This document shows, piece after piece, positions 46,838 to 55,777 of a stretch of DNA of 64,000 nucleotides. The notes below the pieces were generated by a model. The model was not told the origin of the DNA and did no database searches. It saw nothing but the letters and a program-made list of their open reading frames with translations. This DNA comes from [Zimmermannella] alba NBRC 15616. GTDB lineage: Bacteria; Actinomycetota; Actinomycetes; Actinomycetales; Microbacteriaceae. A program made the translations under genes and the position numbers. The stretch lies in contig NZ_BCSO01000004.1 of NCBI RefSeq assembly GCF_001570905.1, positions 1-64,000 on the forward strand. Direction: 5' to 3'. Position 1 is the first letter of the stretch. Each line of letters begins with the position of its first letter.

Positions 46838-47833
46838 TTAGATGTACTCGCCGCTGTCGTCGCCGGCGCCATAGAAGTGCGCACCCTCGAACCCGGGAAC
46901 CGAGTCCTTGAGAGACAGGCCCATCTCCGTGAGCTTGTCACGCACCTCGTCGACCGACTTCTGGCCGAAGTTGCGAATGTTCATGAGCTGCGTCTCCGAG
47001 AGGGCGACGAGCTCTGCGACGGTGTTGATGCCCTCGCGCTTGAGGCAGTTGTACGAACGGACCGAGAGGTCGAGGTCCTCGATCGGAATCGAGAGCTCGT
47101 TCGTGAGCACTGCGTCAACCGGAGCGGGGCCGATTTCAATACCTTCGGCCTGCTCGTTGAGCTCACGCGCAAGCGAGAAGAGCTCGACGAGGGTGCGGCC
47201 AGCCGATGCCACGGCGTCGCGGGGCGAAATGGCGGGCTTGGTCTCAACGTCGACAACGAGGCGGTCGAAGTCGGTGCGCTCACCCGCACGAGTTGCCTCG
47301 ACGCGGTAGGTGACCTTGAGGACCGGCGAGTAGATCGAGTCGACCGGAATCTGACCGGCCTCCGAGAACTCGTTGCGGTTCTGCGTCGCCGAGACGTAGC
47401 CGCGGCCGCGCTCAATCGTGAGCTCGAGCTCGAACTTGGCGTCATCGTTGAGGGTGGCGATCACGAGGTCCGGGTTGTGGATCTCGACGCCAGCCGGAGC
47501 AGAAATGTCTGCCGCGGTCACCTCGCCGGCACCCGTCTTACGAAGGTATGCCGTGATGGGCTCGTCGTGCTCGCTCGAAACCACGAGCTGCTTGATGTTG
47601 AGGATAACCTCGGTGACGTCTTCCTTCACACCGGGGATCGTGGAGAACTCGTGGAGCACGCCGTCAATGCGGATGCTCGTCACGGCTGCTCCCGGGATCG
47701 ATGAGAGAAGCGTGCGACGCATCGAGTTGCCGAGCGTGTAGCCGAAGCCGGGCTCGAGCGGCTCAATGACGAAGCGTGAACGGTACTCCGAGATGTTCTC
47801 TTCGGTGAGCGTGGGGCGCTGTGCAATCAGCAC
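46838..47833 (-). CDS. rpoA: RNA polymerase alpha subunit
   Basis: 331 residues. The N-terminal assembly domain has [37 protein letters not shown]. The C-terminal DNA- and regulator-contacting domain is [27 protein letters not shown] and [16 protein letters not shown] start at 47831-47833 with AAAGGAA upstream. Unlike the usual actinobacterial order, rpsD is not between rpsK and rpoA. Confidence 0.98.
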   Translation of the reverse strand: MLIAQRPTLTEENISEYRSRFVIEPLEPGFGYTLGNSMRRTLLSSIPGAAVTSIRIDGVLHEFSTIPGVKEDVTEVILNIKQLVVSSEHDEPITAYLRKTGAGEVTAADISAPAGVEIHNPDLVIATLNDDAKFELELTIERGRGYVSATQNRNEFSEAGQIPVDSIYSPVLKVTYRVEATRAGERTDFDRLVVDVETKPAISPRDAVASAGRTLVELFSLARELNEQAEGIEIGPAPVDAVLTNELSIPIEDLDLSVRSYNCLKREGINTVAELVALSETQLMNIRNFGQKSVDEVRDKLTEMGLSLKDSVPGFEGAHFYGAGDDSGEYI

Positions 47834-47881
47834 TATGGGTTCCTTTCGGCAGAGTGTCCGCTATATGACACTCGGCGGATC

Positions 47882-47973
47882 GCGGACCATGTCCGCAGGA
47901 GGTGTTGAGTTGTGGCTCGGTTGGAACCGGAGCTCCAACCGACGGTACAGGCAGGAGATGACCGCCTGTACCG
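47882..47973 (-). other. Three consecutive hairpins in the rpsK-rpoA spacer
   Basis: Within the 156-bp spacer: GCGGAC/GTCCGC (47882-47887, 47891-47896), CGGTTGGA/TCCAACCG (47918-47925, 47934-47941), and CGGTACAGGC/GCCTGTACCG (47943-47952, 47964-47973). All arms are exact. They could be RNA-processing or attenuation elements separating ribosomal-protein and polymerase expression. Confidence 0.6.
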
Positions 47974-47989
47974 GCGATACGGAAGGAAC

Positions 47990-48385
47990 TTAGACGCGGC
48001 GGCGCTTCGGCGGACGGCAGCCGTTGTGTGCCTGCGGGGTGACGTCCGAGATCGAGCCGACCTCGAGGCCTGCGGCCTGGAGCGAACGGATCGCGGTCTC
48101 GCGGCCCGAACCCGGGCCCTTGACGAAGACGTCAACCTTCTTCATGCCGTGCTCCTGCGCCTGACGGGCAGCAGCCTCAGCAGCGAGCTGTGCAGCGAAC
48201 GGGGTCGACTTACGCGACCCCTTGAAGCCGACGCCACCCGAGGATGCCCAGCTGATGACGGCACCGGTGGTGTCGGTGATCGAAACGATCGTGTTGTTGA
48301 ACGTCGACTTGATGTGAGCCTGGCCCACGGCGATGTTCTTCTTGTCCTTACGGCGCGGCTTGCGCGCGGTCTTGGGGGTAGCCAT
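47990..48385 (-). CDS. rpsK: 30S ribosomal protein S11
   Basis: 131 residues with the conserved [51 protein letters not shown] and the basic end [15 protein letters not shown]. It follows rpsM by 53 bp. Length is normal for actinobacteria. Confidence 0.98.
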   Translation of the reverse strand: MATPKTARKPRRKDKKNIAVGQAHIKSTFNNTIVSITDTTGAVISWASSGGVGFKGSRKSTPFAAQLAAEAAARQAQEHGMKKVDVFVKGPGSGRETAIRSLQAAGLEVGSISDVTPQAHNGCRPPKRRRV

Positions 48386-48438
48386 GTGGTTTCTCTCCTA
48401 CGAAATCTTCGGCGAGTCGCTATCGCGAGCGCGATGGA

Positions 48439-48813
48439 CTAGCGAGCCTTCTTCTTGCCGGCGACGGTGCGCTTCGGGCCCTTGCGGGTGCGAGCGTTCG
48501 TCTTCGTGCGCTGACCGCGGACGGGGAGGCCGCGGCGGTGGCGAAGGCCTTCGTAGCTACCGATCTCGACCTTGCGGCGAATGTCGGCTGCGACCTCACG
48601 GCGGAGGTCACCCTCAACCTTGAAGTTGCCTTCGATGTAGTCGCGGAGAGCGACGAGCTGGTCGTCGCTGAGGTCCTTGACGCGGATGTTGCCGTCGATC
48701 TCGGTGTCGGCGAGCGTCTTGAGTGCGCGCGTGCGGCCGACGCCGTAAATGTAGGTGAGTGCGATCTCGACGCGCTTTTCGCGCGGGAGGTCGACGCCTG
48801 CGAGACGTGCCAT
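48439..48813 (-). CDS. rpsM: 30S ribosomal protein S13
   Basis: 124 residues: [30 protein letters not shown] at the start, the helix-two-turn-helix [22 protein letters not shown], and the basic [31 protein letters not shown] tail. GGAGCAATCCC upstream gives a ribosome-binding site. It follows rpmJ by 140 bp. Confidence 0.98.
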   Translation of the reverse strand: MARLAGVDLPREKRVEIALTYIYGVGRTRALKTLADTEIDGNIRVKDLSDDQLVALRDYIEGNFKVEGDLRREVAADIRRKVEIGSYEGLRHRRGLPVRGQRTKTNARTRKGPKRTVAGKKKAR

Positions 48814-48953
48814 GGGATTGCTCCTGTGGTGATGCGAGGTGTGGTGCAGCGACGGGGCCCCGGCCTCGTTCCGAAGGTGTCCCCATCCGTGGATGGTTCT
48901 TGCCGCTGCGGATTCAGTATTGAGTTGTCGTCATGCGGGTTATCCCGCGGCGA

Positions 48954-49067
48954 CTAGCCCTGACGCTGCTTGTGGCGCGGGTTGTCGCAGATGACCATGA
49001 CGCGACCGTGGCGGCGGATCACCTTGCACTTGTCGCAGATCTTCTTGACGCTGGGGTTGACCTTCAT
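48954..49067 (-). CDS. rpmJ: 50S ribosomal protein L36
   Basis: 37 residues beginning [20 protein letters not shown], with the zinc ligands Cys11, Cys14, Cys27 and His32, the C+ (zinc-binding) form. AAAGGAACC lies seven bases before the ATG at 49065-49067. It lies between infA and rpsM as usual. Confidence 0.97.
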   Translation of the reverse strand: MKVNPSVKKICDKCKVIRRHGRVMVICDNPRHKQRQG

Positions 49068-49159
49068 AGTCGGTTCCTTTATGGATCGCTGGCCTCGTGC
49101 TCACACGGCGGGATTGCCGCGCAAGCCGTTCCTTACAGCGGGGATGCGGGGCCGAAGCC

Positions 49160-49381
49160 TTACTTGTAGCGGTAGACGATCCGGCCGCGAGTGAGGTCGT
49201 ACGGGCTCAGCTCCACGATCACGCGGTCCTCGGGGAGGATACGGATGTAGTGCTGGCGCATCTTGCCCGAGATATGGGCGAGCACCTTGTGTCCGTTGGA
49301 GAGCTCGACGCGAAACATTGCGTTGGGCAATGCTTCAACGACCGAACCTTCGATCTCGATTACGCCGTCTTTCTTGGCCAT
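49160..49381 (-). CDS. infA: Translation initiation factor IF-1
   Basis: 73 residues, an S1/OB-fold protein: [42 protein letters not shown] ... [27 protein letters not shown]. The start is in the same order as other bacteria, but the usual upstream neighbour map is 2.2 kb away, so infA now heads its own transcript. Confidence 0.98.
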   Translation of the reverse strand: MAKKDGVIEIEGSVVEALPNAMFRVELSNGHKVLAHISGKMRQHYIRILPEDRVIVELSPYDLTRGRIVYRYK

Positions 49382-49475
49382 AGCCTCACTGTCGCTTCAT
49401 TCAGCATCCCGCACTGGTCGTGCGGAGCCGGCAGTTCATGGCGCGCGGTTGCGCACGAGAACACGCCGACTGTCA

Positions 49476-49505
49476 ACTGTAGGGCATATCCACCCGTAAC
49501 AGCAA
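49476..49505 (-). promoter_or_regulatory. Candidate infA promoter
   Basis: On the minus strand, TTGCTG (49500-49505) and TACAGT (49476-49481) are 18 bp apart, about 95 bp before infA. TTGACA also occurs just downstream. The match is moderate. Confidence 0.4.
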
Positions 49506-49596
49506 GGGGCTGCTACACTTCAGCACCCTTCGGCGCGTCGAACGTCCGTCCGACATTCAGGATGCAGGACGTTCCAGCAAAACCCTGCGCAAATTT

Positions 49597-49605
49597 TGCT
49601 ACTAT
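49597..49605 (+). promoter_or_regulatory. Extended -10 for the amino-acid permease
   Basis: TGCTACTAT forms an extended -10 (TGN followed by TACTAT), with no good -35. It is 164 bp before the permease ATG. Confidence 0.4.
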
Positions 49606-49615
49606 CGCGACCTCC

Positions 49616-49652
49616 GGTTGCATACCGCCAACATTAGAGGCGATACGCAACC
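49616..49652. promoter_or_regulatory. Imperfect palindrome just past the permease -10
   Basis: 14-bp arms GGTTGCATACCGCC (49616-49629) and GGCGATACGCAACC (49639-49652), two mismatches, 9-nt loop. Its position at about +5 to +45 of the predicted transcript suits a repressor operator or a leader hairpin. Confidence 0.5.
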
Positions 49653-49768
49653 CCACCTGACCGTACACGCGTAGCCCGCATCCCTGCACCGGCACGCACG
49701 AGCCACTCGAGACGCACCGTCGCGTCATCCATGCGCCGGCACGTCCTCAACGTCACATTGGAGCAACG

Positions 49769-51352
49769 ATGACCGATACGGCCGCAGCGCAGCGACCGAA
49801 CTCCTCTGACGCCTTTGCCGCGGAGCAAGACGGATTCCATAAAGGCCTCAGTGCCCGCCAAGTCCAGATGATCGCGATCGGTTCCTCGATCGGAACTGGC
49901 CTCTTCCTCGGCGCCGGTGGGCGCCTCCACGACGCGGGCCCCTCGCTCGCCCTCATTTACGCGATCTGTGGCTTCTTCGGCTACCTCATCATGCGATCGC
50001 TCGGCGAACTCGTCGTCCACCGCCCCTCCTCCGGCTCGTTCGTGTCGTACACGCGCGAGTTTTACGGCGAGAAGGCGGCATACACGGCCGGCTGGCTGTA
50101 CTGGCTCAACTGGGCTATGACTTCCGTGGCGGATGCCACGGCCCTCGCGATCTACTTCGACTGGTTCTCGCGATACGAGCCCTTCGGCTGGATCGCGGAT
50201 GTACCGCAGTGGATCGTGGCGCTCTTTGTCGTCGTCTTCATCGGCGGCATCAACCTGCTGTCGGTGAAGATCTTCGGCGAGCTCGAGTTCTGGTTCTCGC
50301 TCGTGAAGATTGCGGCGCTCCTCCTCTTCCTCGTGGTGGGTGTCTTCTTCATCTTCTTTGGCGCCCCGAGCGGCGCACCGACGGGTATCTCGCTCATCAC
50401 CGACACCGGGGGCCTGTTCCCGAACGGTGTCCTGCCCGCGATCATCGTCGTCCAGGGTGTCGTGTTTGCCTACGCGGGTATTGAGCTTGTCGGCACGACC
50501 GCGGGTGAGACGCAGGATGCGAAGCGCGTCGTCCCGCGCGCAGTGAACGCGGTCATCGCCCGAATCGCGATCTTCTACGTCGGCTCGGTACTCGTGCTGT
50601 GCCTGCTCATGCCGTACACGGCCTACTCGGCTGACGAGTCGCCGTTCGTGACCTTCTTCGACTCCATCGGTGTTGATGTGGCGGCGCCGCTCATGCAGCT
50701 CGTCGTCATCACGGCCGCAGCCTCCTCGATGAACGCTGGCGTGTACTCGACTGGCCGCATCCTGCACTCGATGTCGGTGGCTGGTTCGGCGCCGAAGTTT
50801 GCGCAGAAGATGACGAAGACCGGTGTCCCGATCGGTGGCGTCATCATCACTTCGGTGGTGTCGGTCTTCGGTGTCGCGCTCAACTACTTCGTGCCGGAAG
50901 AGGCGTTCGAGATCGTCCTCAACATTGCTGCGATCGGCACGATGGCGGCGTGGGCCGCGATTGCGCTCGCCCATCAGAAGTTCGTTGCGCTCTCGCGTCG
51001 CGGCCTCTACGAGCGGCCGGAGTACCGCGCCTGGGGCGGCCGTGCGACGGACTGGCTCGTACTTGCCTTCATTGCCGCGGTGACGGTCCTCATTGCGCTC
51101 GACTACCCGGTCGGCACGTACACGCTCGCGTCGATGCTGCTCGTCATCCCGCTCCTCATCGGCGGCTGGTTCCTCGTACGCAAGCGCGTCTACGAGATTG
51201 CCGCGGTCCGTGAGGGCTTCACCGGCGTCATGCCGATCATCGCGACGACACCTGCGGTTGAGGCAGCCAAGTGGCACGCCGAGCACGACGGCAAGCGTCA
51301 GAAGCCGAACGGCAGCCACCGTCACATCCCGAAGTCGGAGCGCGAGCAGTAG
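49769..51352 (+). CDS. Amino-acid permease, AAT/AnsP-like
   Basis: A 12-helix APC-superfamily permease of 527 residues. The first helix contains IGSSIGTGLFLGAGGRLHDAGPSLALIYAICGF and is followed by MRSLGELVVHRPSSGSFVSYTREF, hallmarks of the AAT family (asparagine, GABA, aromatic or D-amino-acid permeases). The later loop GTTAGETQDAKRVVPRAVNAV and SVAGSAPKFAQKMTKTGVPIGG are closest in style to AnsP. Substrate is not certain. The charged C-terminal tail holds EHDGKRQKPNGSHRHIPKSEREQ. It lies between infA and map, on the strand opposite to both. Confidence 0.88.
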   Translation: MTDTAAAQRPNSSDAFAAEQDGFHKGLSARQVQMIAIGSSIGTGLFLGAGGRLHDAGPSLALIYAICGFFGYLIMRSLGELVVHRPSSGSFVSYTREFYGEKAAYTAGWLYWLNWAMTSVADATALAIYFDWFSRYEPFGWIADVPQWIVALFVVVFIGGINLLSVKIFGELEFWFSLVKIAALLLFLVVGVFFIFFGAPSGAPTGISLITDTGGLFPNGVLPAIIVVQGVVFAYAGIELVGTTAGETQDAKRVVPRAVNAVIARIAIFYVGSVLVLCLLMPYTAYSADESPFVTFFDSIGVDVAAPLMQLVVITAAASSMNAGVYSTGRILHSMSVAGSAPKFAQKMTKTGVPIGGVIITSVVSVFGVALNYFVPEEAFEIVLNIAAIGTMAAWAAIALAHQKFVALSRRGLYERPEYRAWGGRATDWLVLAFIAAVTVLIALDYPVGTYTLASMLLVIPLLIGGWFLVRKRVYEIAAVREGFTGVMPIIATTPAVEAAKWHAEHDGKRQKPNGSHRHIPKSEREQ

Positions 51353-51367
51353 CGCAGCCGATTCTGT

Positions 51368-51430
51368 GGGCAAATGTTTTTTTGGGGGGGTCCAAGCTTC
51401 AGTGAAGCTTGGACCCCCCAAAATTTGCCC
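51368..51430. repeat. Family B palindrome, copy 3 (eroded)
   Basis: Arms from TCCAAGCTTC (51391-51400) with GAAGCTTGGA (51404-51413), then G7/C6 and an outer GGGCAAAT/ATTTGCCC; the left arm has extra T bases. Loop AGT as in copy 1. It begins 16 bp after the permease stop, in a convergent junction with map. Confidence 0.88.
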
Positions 51431-51480
51431 TTTTCGTAACGCTCGCGGCCGGTCGCGCGCGACGGGGGCCCGGCCGCAAC

Positions 51481-51555
51481 TGTGCAGAAATGGCAGTATT
51501 TGGGCCTTCGAGGCGTGGTGCGCCTCGAAGGCCCAAATCTTGCCATTTCTGCACA
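51481..51555. repeat. Family A palindrome, copy 3 (inverted)
   Basis: 35-bp arms (51481-51515 with 51521-51555) with two mismatches and loop TGGTG, the complement of copy 2's CACCA, so this copy is inverted. The arm core reads TTTGGGCCTTCG where copies 1 and 2 have TTTGGGGCTTCG, with the matching change in the other arm. It ends 6 bp before the map stop. Confidence 0.94.
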
Positions 51556-51560
51556 CGGCC

Positions 51561-52400
51561 TCAGGCGCCAGCAGGCAACACGGGCACAACACCGAACGGC
51601 GCGAGCCCCTCGCGGCCACCCTCAGGCGCCGTCGACACCCAGATCCCATCGCGGTGCACGAGCACCGTGTGCTCCCAGTGGGCGCCGAGGGAGCCGTCGA
51701 GCGTGCGCACAGTCCAGCCGTCGAGGTCCTCCCCAACTTCTTCGGAGCCGCTCGTAACCATCGGCTCGATGCACACGCAGAGCCCCGGCTTCACGACCGG
51801 CCCGCGCCCGCGCGTGCGGTAGTTGAGGATCTCCGGCGCCTCGTGCATGTCTCGGCCGATCCCGTGGCCCGCATATTCCTCGAGGATACCGAGCGGAAGC
51901 CCATCCTCGTCTTCGCGAGCAACGATGACGTCCTCGATCGCACCGCTCACTTCCGAAAGGTGCTTGGCACTCGCAAGCTTGGCGATGCCCGCCCACATGC
52001 TCGCCTTGGTCACATCGCTCAGACGCGTCGCCTCAGCAATACGTTCCGGCGAGCCGCCCGGGACGAGGAAGGTGCGGGCCGAGTCGCCGTTCCAACCACC
52101 GAGCTTCGCGCCAGCATCGATGCTCACGAGGTCGCCGGGTTCAAGCGGCCGACGGTTCGGAATGCCGTGGACGACCGCGTCATTCACTGAGGCGCACACC
52201 GTGTGGCGATAGCCCGGCACGAGCGCAAAGTTCGGGATGCCACCACCGGCGCGGACTGTCTCTTCGGCGATCGCGTCAAGCTCGAGTGTCGTAATGCCGG
52301 AGCGGATGGCCGCTTCGACAGCGTCGAGCGCCTTCCGCGTGAGCTCTCCCGCGGGAACCATGGCGGCAATATCTTCGGGGCGCTTGTAAATCGATCGCAT
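51561..52400 (-). CDS. map: Type I methionine aminopeptidase
   Basis: Removes N-terminal methionine from nascent proteins; 279 residues, pita-bread fold. Metal ligands Asp95 (VSIDAG), Asp106, His179 (GHGIGR), Glu212 (CIEPM) and Glu243 (HWEHTV) and substrate-contacting His78 are present. It normally lies between adk and infA in the superoperon and is here separated from both by opposite-strand genes. ATG at 52398-52400; no clear ribosome-binding site. Confidence 0.97.
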   Translation of the reverse strand: MRSIYKRPEDIAAMVPAGELTRKALDAVEAAIRSGITTLELDAIAEETVRAGGGIPNFALVPGYRHTVCASVNDAVVHGIPNRRPLEPGDLVSIDAGAKLGGWNGDSARTFLVPGGSPERIAEATRLSDVTKASMWAGIAKLASAKHLSEVSGAIEDVIVAREDEDGLPLGILEEYAGHGIGRDMHEAPEILNYRTRGRGPVVKPGLCVCIEPMVTSGSEEVGEDLDGWTVRTLDGSLGAHWEHTVLVHRDGIWVSTAPEGGREGLAPFGVVPVLPAGA

Positions 52401-52581
52401 GCCTCGAGGCTACGCTCTCATCAGCACAGAAATAACCGTCGGTCATTTTGCATTCAAACCCCACAAAAACAATCCGAAATGACACGCAAAACTTGAATTT
52501 CAAGGCCAAGACCTGACAAACTGCCTCAACCCCACCGGCAGATGCCCACATCTGCCACCTTCTTCAACGAAGAGGAACGAT

Positions 52582-53970
52582 ATGACACAGCATCTCCCCG
52601 CACCCGTCACCGAGACTGCGGCGCCGGGCGAGCGCCGTGCCAACTCGGTCAACGCCGCCGAGCAGCACGTCGCCCAGGGCCACCACGAACTCACGGCACG
52701 CGAAGCCCGCAAGGTTGCGATGGGCGCCCTCATCGGCAACGCGATGGAGTGGTACGACTTCTTCCTCTTCACCGTCGCCTCGGCCATCGTCTTCAACGTC
52801 CAGTACTTCGACACGAAGGACCCGGTCGGCGCGACGCTCGCATCCTTCGCGACCTTCGGCATCGGCCTTATTGTCCGCCCGATCGGCGGCATCATCTTCG
52901 GCGCCATGGGCGACCGCATCGGCCGCCGCAAGACTCTCATGATCACGGTCATCGGCATTGGCCTCGTGACGGGCCTTATCGGCCTCCTCCCGCCGGCCGC
53001 CGTCTTCGGATTCTGGGCGCCAATGCTGCTGGTCCTCCTCCGCGTCGCGCAGGGCCTCTTCGTTGGCGGCGAGTGGTCGGGCGCAATGACGATCGTCGTC
53101 GAGCACGCACCCGTTCACCAGCGTGCCCGCTACGCCGCACTCCCTCAGATTGGTTCACCGATCGGCACGATCCTTTCCTCGGGCGGCTTCTTTGTCGTCG
53201 GCGTCCTCATGAGCGCGGACACCTTCGACGCCTGGGGCTGGCGCATCCCGTTCCTGCTCTCCTTCCCGCTGCTCTTCCTCGCGGTGTGGCTGCGTTCACG
53301 GCTACAGGAGTCGCCCGTTTTCCAGGAGCTGCTCGAGACCGGTGAAGTTGAGCTCACGCCCGTGCGCTCGGTGTTCAAGCGCTACTGGAAGCACACGATC
53401 GTCGGTGCGATGGCCGCGCTTCTCGGTGTCGGCGGCTTCTACCTCGTCGCGGGCTTCGTCACCTGGTACGGCACGAAGATCCTCGGCTACGACAAGAACC
53501 TCCTCATTCTCGGCACGATCGTCGCCGCAGCCTTCGAGATCCCGACGCTCGTCATCGGCGGCCGCGTCGCCGAGAAGCTTGGCGCCACGAAGGTCATCGT
53601 CTGGGGTGCCGTCGTCTCGACGGTGCTGTCCTGGCCGTGCTTCCTCCTCATCGAGAGCATGAACCCGGTGCTGCTCATCATCGGCATGGCGGTCGCCGTC
53701 TCGGCGCTCTCGATTCCCTACGCCGCATCCGGTACGGCACTCACGGGTCTCTTCCCGGCGAAGCTGCGCTACACGGGTGCGGGCATGGCACAGAACCTCG
53801 CGGGCGTTCTCTCGGGCTTCTTCCCGCTTATCGCGACGGCGCTCGTTGCTGGCGCGGGCGACCACTGGTGGCCGGCCGCAACGATGCTCTTCCTCGTCTC
53901 GGCGGCGACGGCGATCGCGGGCCTGTTCATCCCGCGCCTCTCGGTTCCCCTGCCGGGTTTCAAACACTAG
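52582..53970 (+). CDS. MHS-family MFS transporter
   Basis: A 12-helix metabolite:H+ symporter of 462 residues. The motif GNAMEWYDFFLFTVASAIVFN at the first helix and MGDRIGRRKTLMITVIGIG in loop 2-3 are typical of the MHS group (proline/betaine, shikimate, alpha-ketoglutarate, citrate and related permeases). The large cytoplasmic loop holds SPVFQELLETGEVELTPV. Substrate unknown. AAGAGGAACGAT upstream of the ATG. A long hairpin (53988-54037) follows, and an amidohydrolase gene lies downstream. Confidence 0.9.
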   Translation: MTQHLPAPVTETAAPGERRANSVNAAEQHVAQGHHELTAREARKVAMGALIGNAMEWYDFFLFTVASAIVFNVQYFDTKDPVGATLASFATFGIGLIVRPIGGIIFGAMGDRIGRRKTLMITVIGIGLVTGLIGLLPPAAVFGFWAPMLLVLLRVAQGLFVGGEWSGAMTIVVEHAPVHQRARYAALPQIGSPIGTILSSGGFFVVGVLMSADTFDAWGWRIPFLLSFPLLFLAVWLRSRLQESPVFQELLETGEVELTPVRSVFKRYWKHTIVGAMAALLGVGGFYLVAGFVTWYGTKILGYDKNLLILGTIVAAAFEIPTLVIGGRVAEKLGATKVIVWGAVVSTVLSWPCFLLIESMNPVLLIIGMAVAVSALSIPYAASGTALTGLFPAKLRYTGAGMAQNLAGVLSGFFPLIATALVAGAGDHWWPAATMLFLVSAATAIAGLFIPRLSVPLPGFKH

Positions 53971-53987
53971 GCACGCAGGGTCACTCG

Positions 53988-54037
53988 ATACGGTGGGGAC
54001 GACGTTGGGGCTTGCCCGACGTCGTCCCCGCCCGTAT
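53988..54037 (+). terminator. Hairpin terminator between transporter and amidohydrolase
   Basis: GGGGACGACGT (53995-54005) pairs with ACGTCGTCCCC (54019-54029), extended by ATACGG/CCGTAT outside and GGG/CCC inside. It starts 17 bp after the transporter stop. No T-run. Confidence 0.7.
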
Positions 54038-54103
54038 GCATCCCCGCACTCCGGGTGGACTCCTCAGAGCTGCCGTCAGCGTCGACGGCAAGGAAGGAAG
54101 ATC

Positions 54104-55753
54104 ATGCTCATCGACCTCATTGTTCGTGATGCCGAGATCCACACGATGGATTCGGAGCGGCCCACCGCGAGCGCCATGGGCGTGTGGCGCGGCCGCATCA
54201 TTGGCTTCGACTCGGAGCTCGACGGCATCGACGCCCGCGAAACGATCTCGCTGCCTGGGAAAGTCATCGTCCCCGGCTTCATCGATGCGCACTGCCACAC
54301 GACGTGGTGGGGCCTGGGCCTTGCGGCGGTCGATCTTGGCGAGGTGCGCTCGCTCGACGAGCTGTATGCGCTCATCCGGGCGGAGGCCGAGCGCCTCGAC
54401 GACGACACCGCGTGGATTCACGCGACGGGCTACAACCACAAGCACACGGGCGGCGAGCTGCCAAGCATCGACCGTCTCGATGAGGCCGCGCAGGGGCATC
54501 CCGTCTACATCCGGCACTGCTCTGGGCACCGCTCGATCGTGAATCGCGCCGCGCTCAAGCTGGCCGGCGCCCTCGATGCATCGTTCCCCGACCCTGAGGG
54601 CGGCGAGATCGTGCGCGATGCCGCGGGCGAGCCGACTGGGGTGGTGGATGAGACTGCGCAGGAGGTCATCCAGGGGCTCCTCCTCCCCTATTCGGCTGAG
54701 ACGATCGCGGATGCGCTCGACCGGGCGACCACACGCTATGCGGCGGTCGGCATCACGAGCTTCACGGAGGCGGGCGTCGGCGGCGGCTGGATCGGGCACT
54801 CGCCAATGGAGCTGCAGGCGTATCGCCTCGCGGCCCGGAGTGGCCGGCTCCACGCCCGCGCGCAACTGATGCCGGTGCTTGACGCGCTTCACGAAGTGTC
54901 CGCGAATGCGGATGACTTCGCGGGCGAAGGTTCGGCGCTTGGTCTCGATCTTGGCCTCGAGTCGGGCGTTGGCGACGAGGTCGTCTCGCTCGGCCACGTG
55001 AAGGTGTTCACGGACGGTTCGCTGATCGGCGCGACGGCGGCGGTCACGGAGGACTTCTGCGGGCATCCGCACGGGCGCGGCTATCTGTTGGATACCCCCG
55101 AGCAGTACCGCGAGCGCGTCCTGGGTGCGTACCGCGCCGGCTGGAACATCGCCATGCACGCGATCGGCGACCGAGCGGTGGACGTGGCGATGGACATCAT
55201 CGCTGAGGCACAGGAGCGCTATGGCCGCCGCGAGGTGCCGAACCGTATCGAGCACGCAGGCGTCACCCGCCCTGAGCAGGTGACGCGACTGGCGGAGCTC
55301 GGCATTGCCGTTACGCCCCAGGCATCCTTCACGGGCCCACTCGGCACACAGTTCATGGATCGGATGGGGCCAGAGCGCACCCCCTACCTGTACCGGGCGA
55401 AGTCCTTCGTGGAGGCAGGTGTGCTCGTTGCCGGGTCGAGCGATCTTCCGGTCGCCGACAACGATGTGCTGCGAGCCATTCGATCGCTCGTTGACCGTCT
55501 CACGGATGAGGGCACTGTCTTCGGTTCTGCCGACGAGCGTGTCTCACCGCATGAGGCGGTGAAGATGTACACGGTGAATGCCGCCGTGGCGTGCGGTGTC
55601 GATGCGGATCGTGGCTCCCTCCAGACGGGCAAACTCGCGGATTTCGTCGTCCTCAGCGCATCCCCGTTCGACACCGCAACGCTCGACGACGCGACGGTCG
55701 AGGCCACCTACCTTGGCGGCGTTTCAACGTATCTCTCGAGCGCACAGCAGTGA
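54104..55753 (+). CDS. Amidohydrolase (Amidohydro_3/YtcJ-like)
   Basis: A metal-dependent hydrolase of 549 residues. Metal motif DAHCHTTWWG (HxH) at about 65, followed later by HAIGDRAVDVAMDII, RIEHAG, and the C-terminal SSDLPVADNDVL segment, which is the usual position of the catalytic Asp. The final block SLQTGKLADFVVLSASPF is typical of this family. Substrate unknown; relatives act on N-acyl amino compounds. AAGGAAGG lies before the ATG at 54104. The MHS transporter upstream might import its substrate. Confidence 0.88.
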   Translation: MLIDLIVRDAEIHTMDSERPTASAMGVWRGRIIGFDSELDGIDARETISLPGKVIVPGFIDAHCHTTWWGLGLAAVDLGEVRSLDELYALIRAEAERLDDDTAWIHATGYNHKHTGGELPSIDRLDEAAQGHPVYIRHCSGHRSIVNRAALKLAGALDASFPDPEGGEIVRDAAGEPTGVVDETAQEVIQGLLLPYSAETIADALDRATTRYAAVGITSFTEAGVGGGWIGHSPMELQAYRLAARSGRLHARAQLMPVLDALHEVSANADDFAGEGSALGLDLGLESGVGDEVVSLGHVKVFTDGSLIGATAAVTEDFCGHPHGRGYLLDTPEQYRERVLGAYRAGWNIAMHAIGDRAVDVAMDIIAEAQERYGRREVPNRIEHAGVTRPEQVTRLAELGIAVTPQASFTGPLGTQFMDRMGPERTPYLYRAKSFVEAGVLVAGSSDLPVADNDVLRAIRSLVDRLTDEGTVFGSADERVSPHEAVKMYTVNAAVACGVDADRGSLQTGKLADFVVLSASPFDTATLDDATVEATYLGGVSTYLSSAQQ

Positions 55754-55777
55754 CGCCACGAGTGGGCTCAGCCCGCC

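Larger units (their letters stand above)
49382..49768. other. 387-bp divergent regulatory gap between infA and a permease
   Basis: No credible gene. It holds an infA promoter candidate (49476-49505), an extended -10 for the permease (49597-49605) and the imperfect palindrome 49616-49652. Positions 49661-49768 contain the permease leader. Confidence 0.6.

Noticed and set aside
49616-49652. T-box or amino-acid riboswitch ahead of the permease
   Set aside because: There is no specifier stem, T-box sequence or antiterminator, and the region is too short.
23773-51555. CRISPR array
   Set aside because: The repeats are scattered, palindromic throughout and have no regular spacers or cas genes.
49634-51736. 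Minus-strand open frame of about 700 codons
   Set aside because: Antisense to the amino-acid permease; composition is that of a shadow frame and it runs through a palindrome.
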